Assembly (NCBI GenBank): GCA_002704915.1
Contig: PAIP01000084.1
Span: forward strand, 71,689 to 134,859
Direction: 5' to 3'
Length of the DNA: 63,171 nucleotides
DNA from: Parvularcula sp.
GTDB taxonomy: Bacteria; Pseudomonadota; Alphaproteobacteria; Caulobacterales; Parvularculaceae
The notes under the pieces were generated by a model. The model was not told where the DNA came from and did no database searches. It worked only from the letters and a program-made list of their open reading frames with translations. Below, in pieces: positions 43,216 through 51,674 of this stretch; within the stretch, counting starts at the first letter, position 1; every line of letters begins with the position of its first letter. Position numbers and translations under genes: made by a program.

Positions 43216-44658
43216 ATGACGCGCTTTCCTCAAAAGCCGGCGTTCACGGGCTTCAATACGCCCTTGCGCGCCGAAATAGACATCGTCGATGTTGAAACGG
43301 AGGGGGAGATCCCCTCCGCCCTTTCCGGAGCGTATTACAGGGCGCAGCCTGACCCCCAGTTTCCGCCGCGTCTAGGCGACGACATCCTCTTTAATGGGGA
43401 CGGGGCGATCTCGATGTTCCGTTTCGACGGTGGAAAGGTCGATTTCAAACACCGCTGGGCGCGCACGGACAAATTCCTTCTGGAACGGGAAGCTGGCGAA
43501 GCGCTCTTTGGCGCCTATCGCAACCCGTTAACGGACGACCCTTCCGTCAAGGGACGATATAGGGGAACGGCAAACACCAATGCGTTTCCGTTTGCCGGCA
43601 AATTATACGCGCTGAAAGAAGACAGCCCGCCTGTTCTGATGGATTTGGATACGCTCGAAACGCAAGGCTACACCACATTCGACGGCAAGATGACTGGCCA
43701 GACATTCACGGCGCACCCCAAAATCGATCCCGTGACCGGGAACATGGTTGCGTTTGGCTACGCTGCGCGTGGTCTCTGCACGCGCGACATGACCTATTAT
43801 GAGGTGGATCCGCAGGGGAGGCTGGCGTGCGAATCCTGGTTCGAATTGCCTTACTATTGCATGATGCATGATTTCGGCGTCACGCGCGATTATGCAGTTT
43901 TTCATGTGGCGCCGATCGTCGGCAGCATTGAAAGGCTTGAGAAAGGCTTGCCGCATTTTGGTTTCGATAGGTCCAAAGACGTCTATCTGGGCGTGATCCG
44001 CAGGGACGATCCCGATGCGAAACCGCGATGGTTCAAGACGGAAAACTGCTTTGCCAGCCATGTCATGAACGCATTCAATGAGGGCTCGAAAATTTACTTC
44101 GACACGCCCGTTGCAAAGAATAACATGTTCCCGTTCTTTCCGGATGTGGACGGGCATCCGTTCAATCCGGTTGACGCCCAGGCTTATCTCACTCGCTGGT
44201 GCGTTGACCTGAATGGAAATTCGGATGCGTTTTTCTCGAAAGAAGTAATTGGCCGCACGCCAGGAGAGTTTCCGCGCATTGACGACCGCTATGCAATGGC
44301 GGCGTACAGGCATGGCTATATGCTGGTGCAGGACTCCACAAAACCCGTCGATCCTGCGTGCAAAAGCATAACGGGCTTTGCAATGAACACCCTGTGCCAT
44401 GTCGATGTCGCCGCAGGCAAGGAGAGCACCTGGTTCGTAGGACCCTCAAGCGCATTGCAGGAACCCTGCTTTGTGCCGAGATCGGCCGATTCCGATGAGG
44501 GCGATGGCTGGGTTCTGACCTTGGCGCACCGCATCCTTGAAATGAGGACGGACCTCCTGGTGTTCGACGCCCAGCAGATCTCCGAAGGGCCGGTGGCGAC
44601 TATCAAGCTTCCTGTGCGGTTAAAATTCGGGCTGCACGGCAATTGGCATGCACATTGA
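43216..44658 (+). CDS. Carotenoid oxygenase family dioxygenase, lignostilbene dioxygenase-like
   Basis: A 480-residue non-heme iron dioxygenase that cleaves a central C=C bond with O2. The four iron-binding histidines can be placed in TAHPKIDP, CMMHDFGVT, FASHVMNAF and the C-terminal LHGNWHAH. The N-terminal PSALSGAYYRAQPDPQFPPRLGDDILFNGDGAISMFRF is typical of bacterial lignostilbene-alpha,beta-dioxygenases, which split stilbenes, resveratrol-like compounds and isoeugenol-type substrates to aromatic aldehydes. The following aldehyde dehydrogenase fits that product. No signal peptide, so the reaction is cytoplasmic. Whether the substrate is a stilbene or an apocarotenoid cannot be settled by reading, but the context favours aromatics. 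Confidence 0.88.
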   Translation: MTRFPQKPAFTGFNTPLRAEIDIVDVETEGEIPSALSGAYYRAQPDPQFPPRLGDDILFNGDGAISMFRFDGGKVDFKHRWARTDKFLLEREAGEALFGAYRNPLTDDPSVKGRYRGTANTNAFPFAGKLYALKEDSPPVLMDLDTLETQGYTTFDGKMTGQTFTAHPKIDPVTGNMVAFGYAARGLCTRDMTYYEVDPQGRLACESWFELPYYCMMHDFGVTRDYAVFHVAPIVGSIERLEKGLPHFGFDRSKDVYLGVIRRDDPDAKPRWFKTENCFASHVMNAFNEGSKIYFDTPVAKNNMFPFFPDVDGHPFNPVDAQAYLTRWCVDLNGNSDAFFSKEVIGRTPGEFPRIDDRYAMAAYRHGYMLVQDSTKPVDPACKSITGFAMNTLCHVDVAAGKESTWFVGPSSALQEPCFVPRSADSDEGDGWVLTLAHRILEMRTDLLVFDAQQISEGPVATIKLPVRLKFGLHGNWHAH

Positions 44659-44679
44659 GATACGGGCGAGAACGAAAAC

Positions 44680-46122
44680 GTGAGCAAAACTCAATATAAT
44701 GACCTTTATCTTGCGATCGGGGGAGAGCGGCGAAGCGGCGGGGCGCGAAACTCGATAGAGATTGTCAATCCCGGCACAGAAGAAACGCTTGGCGCGGTCC
44801 CGGCCGCAACGAAGGACGATCTTGAGGACGCCCTTGGAATCGCGGCTGAAGCCTGGGCCGGATGGAAAAGCCTTCCTGCGGGCGAACGCGGCGCGATTCT
44901 GGTTCGCACGGCGGCCTTGATACGGGAGCGGGCGGAAGAGATCGCTTTGCTGGCCACGCTGGAGTCGGGAAAGACGCTTGCCGAATCGAAAATCGAAACG
45001 GCGATGGCTGCAAACACCTTTCAGTGGTTTGGCGAAGAGGCGCGGCGGATTTACGGACGAAGCATCCAGGCGCATGGGGCAGGGCATCGCATGTATGTGC
45101 GCAAGGAGCCCGTGGGGCCGGTGGCGGCTTTCAGCCCGTGGAATTTTCCGATTGCAAACCCGGCGAGAAAGCTGGCGCCGGCGCTGGTGGCCGGATGTAC
45201 GATCATTCTGAAGCCGGCGGAGGAAACGCCGGCCAGCGCGCTCGCCGTATATCGATGTCTCGAAGACGCCGGGGCGCCCAAAGGCGTTGCGTCGATTGTA
45301 TTCGGCGATCCGGAATTGATATCGAGCGTTCTCATCAACTCGGATGCGATCAGGAAGATTTCATTCACGGGGTCCATTCCTGTGGGCCGACGCCTTGGCG
45401 CGCTCGCGGCGCAGGGCGGCAAGCTCTCCACAATGGAACTGGGCGGACATGCGCCGGTCATCATCGCCGCGGATGCAGATATGGAGAAGGCTGTATCGCT
45501 GACGGCCGCGTCCAAATACAGGAATGCTGGCCAAGTTTGCGTGTCGCCGACACGCTTTTATGTTGAAAGGCCTGTTTACGAACGCTTTGTCGACGCTTTC
45601 TCGAACTACGCCAAGGGTCTTGAAGTGGGCGAGGGAGCTAACCCGGAAAGCCAGATGGGGCCTTTGATCGCCGAGCGCCGCCGGCGGGCGGTCAGCGAGA
45701 TTGTCGCGGACGCCATCGAAAGCGGCGCGGAAGTGACGGCTGGCGGATCGGCGTTGGATCGGCCTGGTTATTTCTATCGGCCCACGGTCCTGGTCAATGC
45801 GCCGCATAAAGCCAGGGTCATGAGGGAAGAGCCGTTCGGTCCTGTGGCAGCAATCAATCCCGCAGACTCCCTTGAAGAAGCGGTGAGGGAGGCGAACGCC
45901 CTTCCTTATGGCCTTGCGGCTTATGGATTCACACAGTCCGCCCGAAACGCGCTATTCCTTGAGGAAAATCTCGAAGCGGGAATGGTCGGGGTAAACACAA
46001 CACGGATATCCGTTCCGGAATCGCCTTTTGGGGGCGTTAAAGATAGCGGTCACGGCTCAGAAGAAGGTATAGAGGGACTTGAAGCCTACCTGACCACGAA
46101 ATTTATCAGCAGTACAATTTAA
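44680..46122 (+). CDS. NAD(P)-dependent aldehyde dehydrogenase
   Basis: A 480-residue aldehyde dehydrogenase with GTG start at 44680, 22 bases after the dioxygenase. The catalytic cysteine is about residue 287 in NAGQVCVSPTRFYVE and the glutamate is in MELGGHAPVIIAADADMEK. PWNFPIANPARKLAPALVAG is the cofactor-binding region. It belongs to the SSADH/vanillin dehydrogenase-like group. By context it should oxidise the aldehyde made by double-bond cleavage to an acid, which the next gene product may decarboxylate (inference). It is distinct from gabD at 28795. Confidence 0.88.
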   Translation: MSKTQYNDLYLAIGGERRSGGARNSIEIVNPGTEETLGAVPAATKDDLEDALGIAAEAWAGWKSLPAGERGAILVRTAALIRERAEEIALLATLESGKTLAESKIETAMAANTFQWFGEEARRIYGRSIQAHGAGHRMYVRKEPVGPVAAFSPWNFPIANPARKLAPALVAGCTIILKPAEETPASALAVYRCLEDAGAPKGVASIVFGDPELISSVLINSDAIRKISFTGSIPVGRRLGALAAQGGKLSTMELGGHAPVIIAADADMEKAVSLTAASKYRNAGQVCVSPTRFYVERPVYERFVDAFSNYAKGLEVGEGANPESQMGPLIAERRRRAVSEIVADAIESGAEVTAGGSALDRPGYFYRPTVLVNAPHKARVMREEPFGPVAAINPADSLEEAVREANALPYGLAAYGFTQSARNALFLEENLEAGMVGVNTTRISVPESPFGGVKDSGHGSEEGIEGLEAYLTTKFISSTI

Positions 46123-46140
46123 TATGACTGGGATTTAAAC

Positions 46141-47198
46141 ATGACCAATCCGGAATATCCGCTGCAGACTGGCGGAGGCAGAGGGTATCTGCGCATTGCG
46201 ACGGAAGAAGCATTTTGTCCGCCGCCGCTGATGCGCCGTTTTCTTCAGGTTCTCGAAGACAAGTCGATAGACGATCCCGGCTTTTACAGCCTTTGGGGAT
46301 TTTACGGCGGAGAGAGTGAGCGCGCCCGCCTGCTGAGGGAGCGGATTCAGGATCTCGATGAATTGCGCATTCGTGACATGGACGCCACGGGAATAGACAG
46401 GCAGATCATTTCCATCACCTGTCCGGGCGTGCAGATGTTTCCTGCCGAGGAGGCTGTCGGCATGGCGCAAGACGCCAATGACGCCTTGTCCGAGGCGGTG
46501 AAAAAACATCCCGACCGGTTCGCCGGTCTGAGACCATTGCACCGCAGGCGCCGGACAAGGCTGCTAAGGAAATTCAGCGCGGCGCGACGCAGCTTGGATT
46601 CAAGGGCGTCATCGTTAATTCGCACACGCAAAATCGTTATCTCGACGATCCGTATTTCTCGCCAATTCTGGAGGCGGCGGAAGCCTGCGGCGCGCCGCTC
46701 TATATCCATCCCAATACGCCATCGAAACAATTAATTCCGGCCTTTATAGATCGTGGTCTGGACGGCGCCATTTATGGCTTCGGCGTTGAGACAGGTTTGC
46801 ATTTGCTGCGGATGATTGCGGCCGGCATCTTCGACAGATACCCCAACCTGAAAGTGGTTGTGGGGCATTTGGGCGAAGCGCTGCCATTCTGGATGAAACG
46901 CATTGATTTCATGCACGGCGCCTCGGTTGCGTCCGGAAGAACCGGCACGCGGCGTCTCGACCGTAAGCCAAGCGAATACTTCCAAAGCAACATATACATT
47001 ACGACGAGCGGCATGCCCTGGGAGGACGCAATCATGTATTGTTTGAAAGTCCTAGGCGCAGAACGCGTAATGTATGCAATGGACTATCCGTATCAATATA
47101 TGGCGGACGAAGTGCGCGAGCAGGACAATCTTCCCATTTCCTTGCATGACAAGAAGAAGTTTTTTCAAACCAACGCCGAAGAGGTTTTTAATCTCTGA
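46141..47198 (+). pseudogene. Frameshifted amidohydrolase-2 family enzyme (decarboxylase type)
   Basis: The first frame gives a good N-terminal half (YLRIATEEAFCPPPLMRRF, MDATGIDRQIISITCPGVQMF, KKHPDRFAGL) to about 46530, then turns to arginine-rich nonsense. The correct sequence resumes in another frame at about 46533 (TIAPQAPDKAAKEIQRGA, GFKGVIVNSHTQNRYLDDPYF, PLYIHPNTP, VVGHLGEALPFWMKRID, YAMDYPYQY) and runs to a stop at 47198. One missing base in the first ten or so bases after 46520 explains it. The rest of the gene is undamaged, so the change is recent or a sequencing error. The family includes gamma-resorcylate and 5-carboxyvanillate decarboxylases. The N-terminal metal motif is EEA instead of the usual ExH. 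Confidence 0.82.
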
Positions 47199-47257
47199 TC
47201 CCGGTTATCGGCGGCAGGGACGGCTGAAGATTTTCTGAAAACCGAATACGGTGTTTC

Positions 47258-48694
47258 ATGACGGATAAACATGAGATCAGGCCCGTTGATGAACGGCGCA
47301 CGGCGGGCGATTCTGATTCAGTGGTCGCTTCTGACGCCTCGCATGAAGATAAAACCGGGCGAAAACGTTTCGTTTTCATCATGTTTCTCGTCTGCCTGTT
47401 CGATTTTGCCGACCGTTCGGTCTTTGCCGTCCTTGCGCAGACCATAAAGGTCGAGCTTCGTCTGAGCGACTTGCAGATAGGTCTCCTTCAGGGACTTGCC
47501 TTCGCGCTTTTATATTCGGCTTTTGGCTTGCCGCTTGCGCGATTGGCCGAGCGTTATTCCAGACGCAAGATTATCGCCGCCTGCACCGCCTTCTGGTCGC
47601 TTTCTACGATTTGGTGCGGCGCCGCCCATAACTTCATTCATCTGGCCATTGGGCGCGCCGGGGTTGGGGTCGGGGAAGCGGGGTTTCTTCCCGCGGCCAA
47701 TTCCATGGTTGGCGATATGTTTCCGCGCAACCGCCGCGCGTCGGTCATGTCTTTGATCATGCTTGGCACGCCGCTGGGAATCCTGAGCGGCGCGTTGATT
47801 GGCGGACATGTGGCGTCAATAGCAGGGTGGCGGGAAGCGTTTTTCGCTCTCGGCGTTCCCGGGATCATAACTGCCGGGCTGGTTTGGTTTTTCGTAAACG
47901 AGCCGCAACGGGGAAAGGCGGACGGCATAGCCAGTCAGTCGAAGCAGGCGGTTCCGGATTTCAAGGCTTTTCTGGGGGTGTTGCGGCGAAACAAGGCGTT
48001 GTTGTTTATTATTTTCGGCGGCGCCTGCGCCGGTTTCGGCATGACGTCGATCTCACAGTTTCTTGCGGTGTTTCTTGCGCGCGTGCATGAATTGGATGTG
48101 CGCGACGCCGCAAGATATTATGGCATGATATCCGCGACCTTCCTGGCGTTGGGATTGCTGATCGGCTCGCATGTCACCGACTGGCTAAGTAAATTCGATT
48201 TGCGATGGCCGGCCTGGGGCGCAAGCCTTGGCCTTGCGATTGCCCCATTCATATTCTGGGCCGCGCTGGAGACGACCGACCTGCGAGCCGCGACTGCGTT
48301 GCTGATTATCGGCGGCACATCCATGCTGCTCTTTTACGCGCCAACCTCGGGAATGATCCAGAACCTTCTTGAACCCCGCATGAGGGCTACGGGAATCGCC
48401 TGTTTCACATTGTGCTATACGCTGATCGGCTCCGGGTTGGGGCCGGCTTTTGTGGGCTTTGTGAGCGACCAGGCGGCGGCCCGGCATTTCTACGGCGATT
48501 TTTTCGGCATATGTCCCGGCGGCGTAGCGCCCACCGGCGCCGCAGCCGCTGTTATCTCGGCTTGTGCTGAGGCGTCTGCGCTTGGCGTCAAACGCGCATT
48601 GCAGACAGTTCTGTTAGCCTTTTTCGTGGCTTCGTTTTCCTACTTCATGGCGTCGCGGGAAATGCAGAGTCAGTTGCAGGCGGAACGCAACTAG
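47258..48694 (+). CDS. Major facilitator superfamily transporter
   Basis: A 478-residue MFS transporter with twelve predicted helices. The N-terminal 35 residues are polar and extend beyond the fold. MFS motif A is LARLAERYSRRKIIAACTAFWS, and the helix 5 region has IGRAGVGVGEAGFLPAANSMVGDMFPRNRRASVMSLIMLGTPLG, typical of the Spinster-like/anion-type MFS found in sphingomonad aromatic pathways. It follows the amidohydrolase by about 60 bases and is probably in the same operon. Substrate unknown; an aromatic acid is a reasonable guess. Confidence 0.87.
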   Translation: MTDKHEIRPVDERRTAGDSDSVVASDASHEDKTGRKRFVFIMFLVCLFDFADRSVFAVLAQTIKVELRLSDLQIGLLQGLAFALLYSAFGLPLARLAERYSRRKIIAACTAFWSLSTIWCGAAHNFIHLAIGRAGVGVGEAGFLPAANSMVGDMFPRNRRASVMSLIMLGTPLGILSGALIGGHVASIAGWREAFFALGVPGIITAGLVWFFVNEPQRGKADGIASQSKQAVPDFKAFLGVLRRNKALLFIIFGGACAGFGMTSISQFLAVFLARVHELDVRDAARYYGMISATFLALGLLIGSHVTDWLSKFDLRWPAWGASLGLAIAPFIFWAALETTDLRAATALLIIGGTSMLLFYAPTSGMIQNLLEPRMRATGIACFTLCYTLIGSGLGPAFVGFVSDQAAARHFYGDFFGICPGGVAPTGAAAAVISACAEASALGVKRALQTVLLAFFVASFSYFMASREMQSQLQAERN

Positions 48695-48831
48695 GCGCAG
48701 GTTTCGCTTGGGGTGGGGGGCAATCGCTGAAGAAGCCTGGCGCGCTCCACTCGCCGGGATTGCCGTCTATATGTGAACAGACCGGCTTTTGCTGCGGTCG
48801 GGCATGTGGACCCGGTCATTTGCCCAAAAAA

Positions 48832-48839
48832 GTGATCAC
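48832..48839. promoter_or_regulatory. GTGATCAC half-palindrome site upstream of exported DUF3237 gene
   Basis: AAAAGTGATCACAAAG at 48828-48843 contains the eight-base core GTGATCAC, with the right flank AA of the other sites but not the left TT. It lies about 85 bases before the start at 48921. No strong -35/-10 pair is visible. The 226-base region from 48695 has no gene and no clear terminator. Confidence 0.5.
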
Positions 48840-48920
48840 AAAGCTGGATATTCATTATTGATTGGGGCGTGCAAACTCAGCATGTTTTGGCCTTTGCCAT
48901 GAGGGAACCGGAGGGGAGCA

Positions 48921-49505
48921 ATGAAAAAAATCGGTCGGCGGGCGTTCCTGGGAGCTGCGGTTGCTTTATCGGGCGGCGGCGCTGTTGCGCAAAATACCGG
49001 TGCGAACGGTCTTGCGGAGGGCGGCCCCGCCGGTTCGGAGGGCGGGCGCTTTCTTCCTCCCGAGAACAGACCGGCGGCGCCGAAAGCCGTTTTAGCCTAC
49101 GACGCTATCGCATTCCTTGAAAAAGAGATTCCGCATGGCAAGACGCCCTATGGTGAGCGGTATCGCGTGCCTATCGTTGGCGGTCGCGCAGAAGGTCCCG
49201 ACATAAAGGCGCGTATTTTGCCGGGCGGCGTCGACTGGCAGTTGATGAGAGCGGATGGATATTTGGTTATCGAAGCCGATTACTTCATGGAAACCGACGA
49301 TGGGGCGCCCATTCATGTGGTCAATCGCGGCTTATGGCATAGCGCGACTAACGATTGGCCGGCGGACTATGCGGTCACGACGCCTGTCTTTGAGGCGCCT
49401 GTCGGCAAATATGACTGGCTTAACAGATATATCTTCACGGGCACGGTCGCGCCCGGACCGGATCAGCCGCTGTCAGTGCGACTGGCCGTCTACAAACTGG
49501 TTTGA
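48921..49505 (+). CDS. Exported DUF3237-family protein (second copy)
   Basis: A 194-residue protein whose N-terminus MKKIGRRAFLGAAVALSGGGAVAQNTG is a twin-arginine signal peptide. The mature part carries the DUF3237 pattern: RYRVPIVGGRAEGPDIKARILPGGVDWQLMRADGYLVIEADYFMETDDGAPIHVVNRGLWH and YDWLNRYIFTGTVAP. Compared with the copy at 35595 it keeps the same G-G-D-W and R-A-D-G blocks. One is cytoplasmic and one exported folded, which suggests a bound cofactor or rigid barrel. The 3' end overlaps the convergent GntR gene by 33 bases. Function unknown. Confidence 0.83.
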   Translation: MKKIGRRAFLGAAVALSGGGAVAQNTGANGLAEGGPAGSEGGRFLPPENRPAAPKAVLAYDAIAFLEKEIPHGKTPYGERYRVPIVGGRAEGPDIKARILPGGVDWQLMRADGYLVIEADYFMETDDGAPIHVVNRGLWHSATNDWPADYAVTTPVFEAPVGKYDWLNRYIFTGTVAPGPDQPLSVRLAVYKLV

Positions 49506-50207
49506 TTTCTTTTTTCGCTTGCTCTTGCGCCCGTTATCCTGCGCATTGTTGCGAATAAACTGATTGCCTATATGGCTTATTCCGTCGCGGATATCGGCCT
49601 CGATGGCGATGCGCAAGCCGAGCCTGTGTCTTTCCTTCATGGCGCGCAGAGCTTCGGCGTGGCGGTCAACGGAATAGTGATCCTCGATGCTTTTCAGCGC
49701 CTGGCGCAGAAAAGGGCCGATCTGCAACCATATGGATCGAATGAGCGGGACGAGCGTTGAATCGGGGCGGGCCCCATATAGCGTTTCATGGAATTTGAAA
49801 TTGGCTTTTATCCAGCGGTCATAGTCTCCGGTCTCGCTCCAGTGGGCGACGTCAGCGTCCAGAACTTCAAGTTCGGCGATCTTCGTTTCATCGAGATAGG
49901 GGAGCGAGCGTTCTGCGGCTTCGGTCTCAAGCAGGATTCGCGTTGAAAGCAGATCGTCGAACCGCTCTATGGTCATTTCGGGAATCCGCACCCTGCGATT
50001 GTCCATCATCTCCAGGGCCCTTTCCGCCACCAATCGGCGCAGGGCTTCGCGAACGGGCGTGGAGCTGACGCTCAGTTTCTCTGCGATGCCGCGGATTGTC
50101 AGGGACTGGCCCGGTTCGATGCGGCCTGCGAGGATGTCTTCGCTGAGTGAAAAATAGACGCGTTGTTGAACTGTTTCCGTTCCTGCCTGATTGATTTCTG
50201 ACGGCAT
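49473..50207 (-). CDS. GntR-family transcriptional regulator, FadR/FCD type
   Basis: A 244-residue regulator. The N-terminal winged helix reads SEDILAGRIEPGQSLTIRGIAEKLSVSSTPVREALRRLVAERALEM. The C-terminal FCD ligand-binding domain (about 85-225: LLSTRILLETEAAERSL, NFKFHETLYGARPD, IEDHYSVDRHAEALRAMKERH) includes the histidines and aspartate that bind metal in such proteins. It is divergent from the glutamine-synthetase-like gene, with the 42-bp palindrome between them, and is the best candidate to bind the GTGATCAC sites. The C-terminal tail is lysine-rich (GRKSKRKKKSN), longer than usual. The last 33 bases overlap the DUF3237 gene. Confidence 0.9.
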   Translation of the reverse strand: MPSEINQAGTETVQQRVYFSLSEDILAGRIEPGQSLTIRGIAEKLSVSSTPVREALRRLVAERALEMMDNRRVRIPEMTIERFDDLLSTRILLETEAAERSLPYLDETKIAELEVLDADVAHWSETGDYDRWIKANFKFHETLYGARPDSTLVPLIRSIWLQIGPFLRQALKSIEDHYSVDRHAEALRAMKERHRLGLRIAIEADIRDGISHIGNQFIRNNAQDNGRKSKRKKKSNQFVDGQSH

Positions 50208-50270
50208 AAGAGAAGGGCTCGCAGCGTGCGCTAATATTTCAAGTCCATGTCATAGGAAGTTCGAAGATCG

Positions 50271-50299
50271 TTGACCAGCGCCCAACCATCGCATAATGT
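50271..50299 (+). promoter_or_regulatory. Promoter of the glutamine-synthetase-like gene
   Basis: TTGACC at 50271-50276, a 17-base spacer and TAATGT at 50294-50299 make a near-consensus sigma-70 promoter. Transcription would begin around 50306, giving a leader of about 25 bases before GTG 50331. The -10 box lies inside the palindrome described next. Confidence 0.7.
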
Positions 50300-50322
50300 G
50301 ATCACATTATGCGATGGTTGGG
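50281..50322. promoter_or_regulatory. Perfect 42-bp palindrome with GTGATCAC core, candidate operator
   Basis: Bases 50281-50322 are a perfect palindrome of two 21-base arms with no spacer, centred between 50301 and 50302. The inner 20 bases are CATAATGTGATCACATTATG; the outer arms end CCCAACC and GGTTGGG. The core matches the sites at 39067, 48832 and 58867. It overlaps the -10 box and probable start of the rightward promoter and faces the gntR gene on the left. Confidence 0.8.
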
Positions 50323-50330
50323 GCTGTTTC

Positions 50331-51674
50331 GTGAAATCCCGGATTGACGAGTTGGGCGTTTTTGAGCTGCTCGAAGCCTTCATTGTCGATTTGAACGGCG
50401 TGCCGCGCGGAAAATGGATTCCGGTCGGCAAGGCGGAGCGTCTTGCCCGCGACGGGCTTCCAATGCCGCGCTCGCTCTTTGCGCAGGACATATGGGGTTC
50501 GGACGTGGAGGCGGCCGGGCTGGCTTTCGGGACCGGCGATCCGGACGGAGCCTGTTTTCCGGTTCTCAGCACCGTCGCCCCGGCGCCCTGGGCGCAGGCG
50601 CCGACTGCGCAAGTGCTCCTGACAATGCGCGAAAGCGATGGGTCGGGTTACTTTATCGACCCGCGGGTAATCCTGCAAAAACAGATCGATCGCTTCTCGC
50701 AGCGCGGCCTCATTCCCGCCGCGGCCATCGAGCTGGAATTCTATCTGATCGCGGATCAAGAAGGCCCTCCGTCGCCGGTGCGCGCCGCCGCCCCGGGGGA
50801 CGGCGCCAGCCCGAGACATGCGGGGAACGTGCTTTCCGTCGACGTCCTTGCCGATCATGAGCCGTTCATCAACGAGGTTCTTTCCTGTTGCCGCCGGCAA
50901 TCGCTGGATGTTGAGTCCATATTGCATGAAAACAGCCCCGGTCAGTTCGAGATTACGCTCTCTTACGACACTGACGCTTGTATCGCGGCCGACAACGCCG
51001 TGATTTTCAAAAGACTCGTGAAAAAAATAGCGCGCCGTCACGGCCTGCGGGCCTGTTTCATGGCCAAGCCATTCGGCGATCTTGCCGGCAGCGGCATGCA
51101 CGCGCATCTGAGCCTTTTCGACGAAAGGGGACGGCCCGTATTCGCGGATGATGACGGCGTCCCTACGGCGCTATTTCATCATGCGCTCGGCGGTCTTCTC
51201 AATCACATGCCTGAGGCAATGTTGTTGTTCGCGCCGAACGCCAACAGCTATCGGCGCTTTCGCCCGGACAGTCATGCGCCAATGCGGGCGGGCTGGGGTT
51301 GGGGAGACCGTAGCGCCGCCCTGCGCGCTATTGAAGGAACCCCAACTCAGGTCAGGATCGAACATCGGGTCGCAGGCGCTGATGCAAATCCTTATCTTGT
51401 TCTTGCAGCGGTGCTCGCCGCTGCATTCGAGGGAATAGAACGCCAGATCGATCCAGGCGAGCCGCAGGACACAGGCGCTTCTTTATCTCAGGGCTCGCCC
51501 CTGCCGCTGGACTGGCGCTCGGCGATAGAGCTTTTCGAGCGCTCGGAATTTGTTGAGCAAGCATTTGGCGCGGACGTGCGCGACGTGATCTCCGCCTGCA
51601 AATGGCAGGATTACCACGGAATGCTCGCGCTTGTTCCGAATACGGAATACGAAGCATATCTGGAGACTGCATGA
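50331..51674 (+). CDS. Glutamine synthetase family ligase, gamma-glutamylpolyamine synthetase-like
   Basis: A 447-residue glutamine-synthetase-fold ATP-dependent ligase of the PuuA-like group. These enzymes join glutamate to an amine such as putrescine or an alkylamine. Motifs: ENSPGQFEITLSYD (catalytic glutamate), KPFGDLAGSGMHAHLSLFD (ATP/metal histidine), FAPNANSYRRFRPDSHAPMRAGWGWGDRSAALR and EHRVAGADANPYLVLAAVL. The start is uncertain. GTG 50331 suits the promoter, while the longer frame to 50271 begins in the -35 box and reads through the palindrome. There is no good ribosome-binding site. The stop overlaps the FAD oxidase start, as puuA-puuB would. Not a nitrogen-assimilation GlnA, given its context. 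Confidence 0.88.
   Translation: MKSRIDELGVFELLEAFIVDLNGVPRGKWIPVGKAERLARDGLPMPRSLFAQDIWGSDVEAAGLAFGTGDPDGACFPVLSTVAPAPWAQAPTAQVLLTMRESDGSGYFIDPRVILQKQIDRFSQRGLIPAAAIELEFYLIADQEGPPSPVRAAAPGDGASPRHAGNVLSVDVLADHEPFINEVLSCCRRQSLDVESILHENSPGQFEITLSYDTDACIAADNAVIFKRLVKKIARRHGLRACFMAKPFGDLAGSGMHAHLSLFDERGRPVFADDDGVPTALFHHALGGLLNHMPEAMLLFAPNANSYRRFRPDSHAPMRAGWGWGDRSAALRAIEGTPTQVRIEHRVAGADANPYLVLAAVLAAAFEGIERQIDPGEPQDTGASLSQGSPLPLDWRSAIELFERSEFVEQAFGADVRDVISACKWQDYHGMLALVPNTEYEAYLETA

Noticed and set aside
50271-50330. N-terminal extension of the ligase starting at TTG 50271
   Set aside because: This TTG is the -35 box, and the frame would translate the palindrome; the same peptide is also encoded by the opposite strand because of the symmetry.
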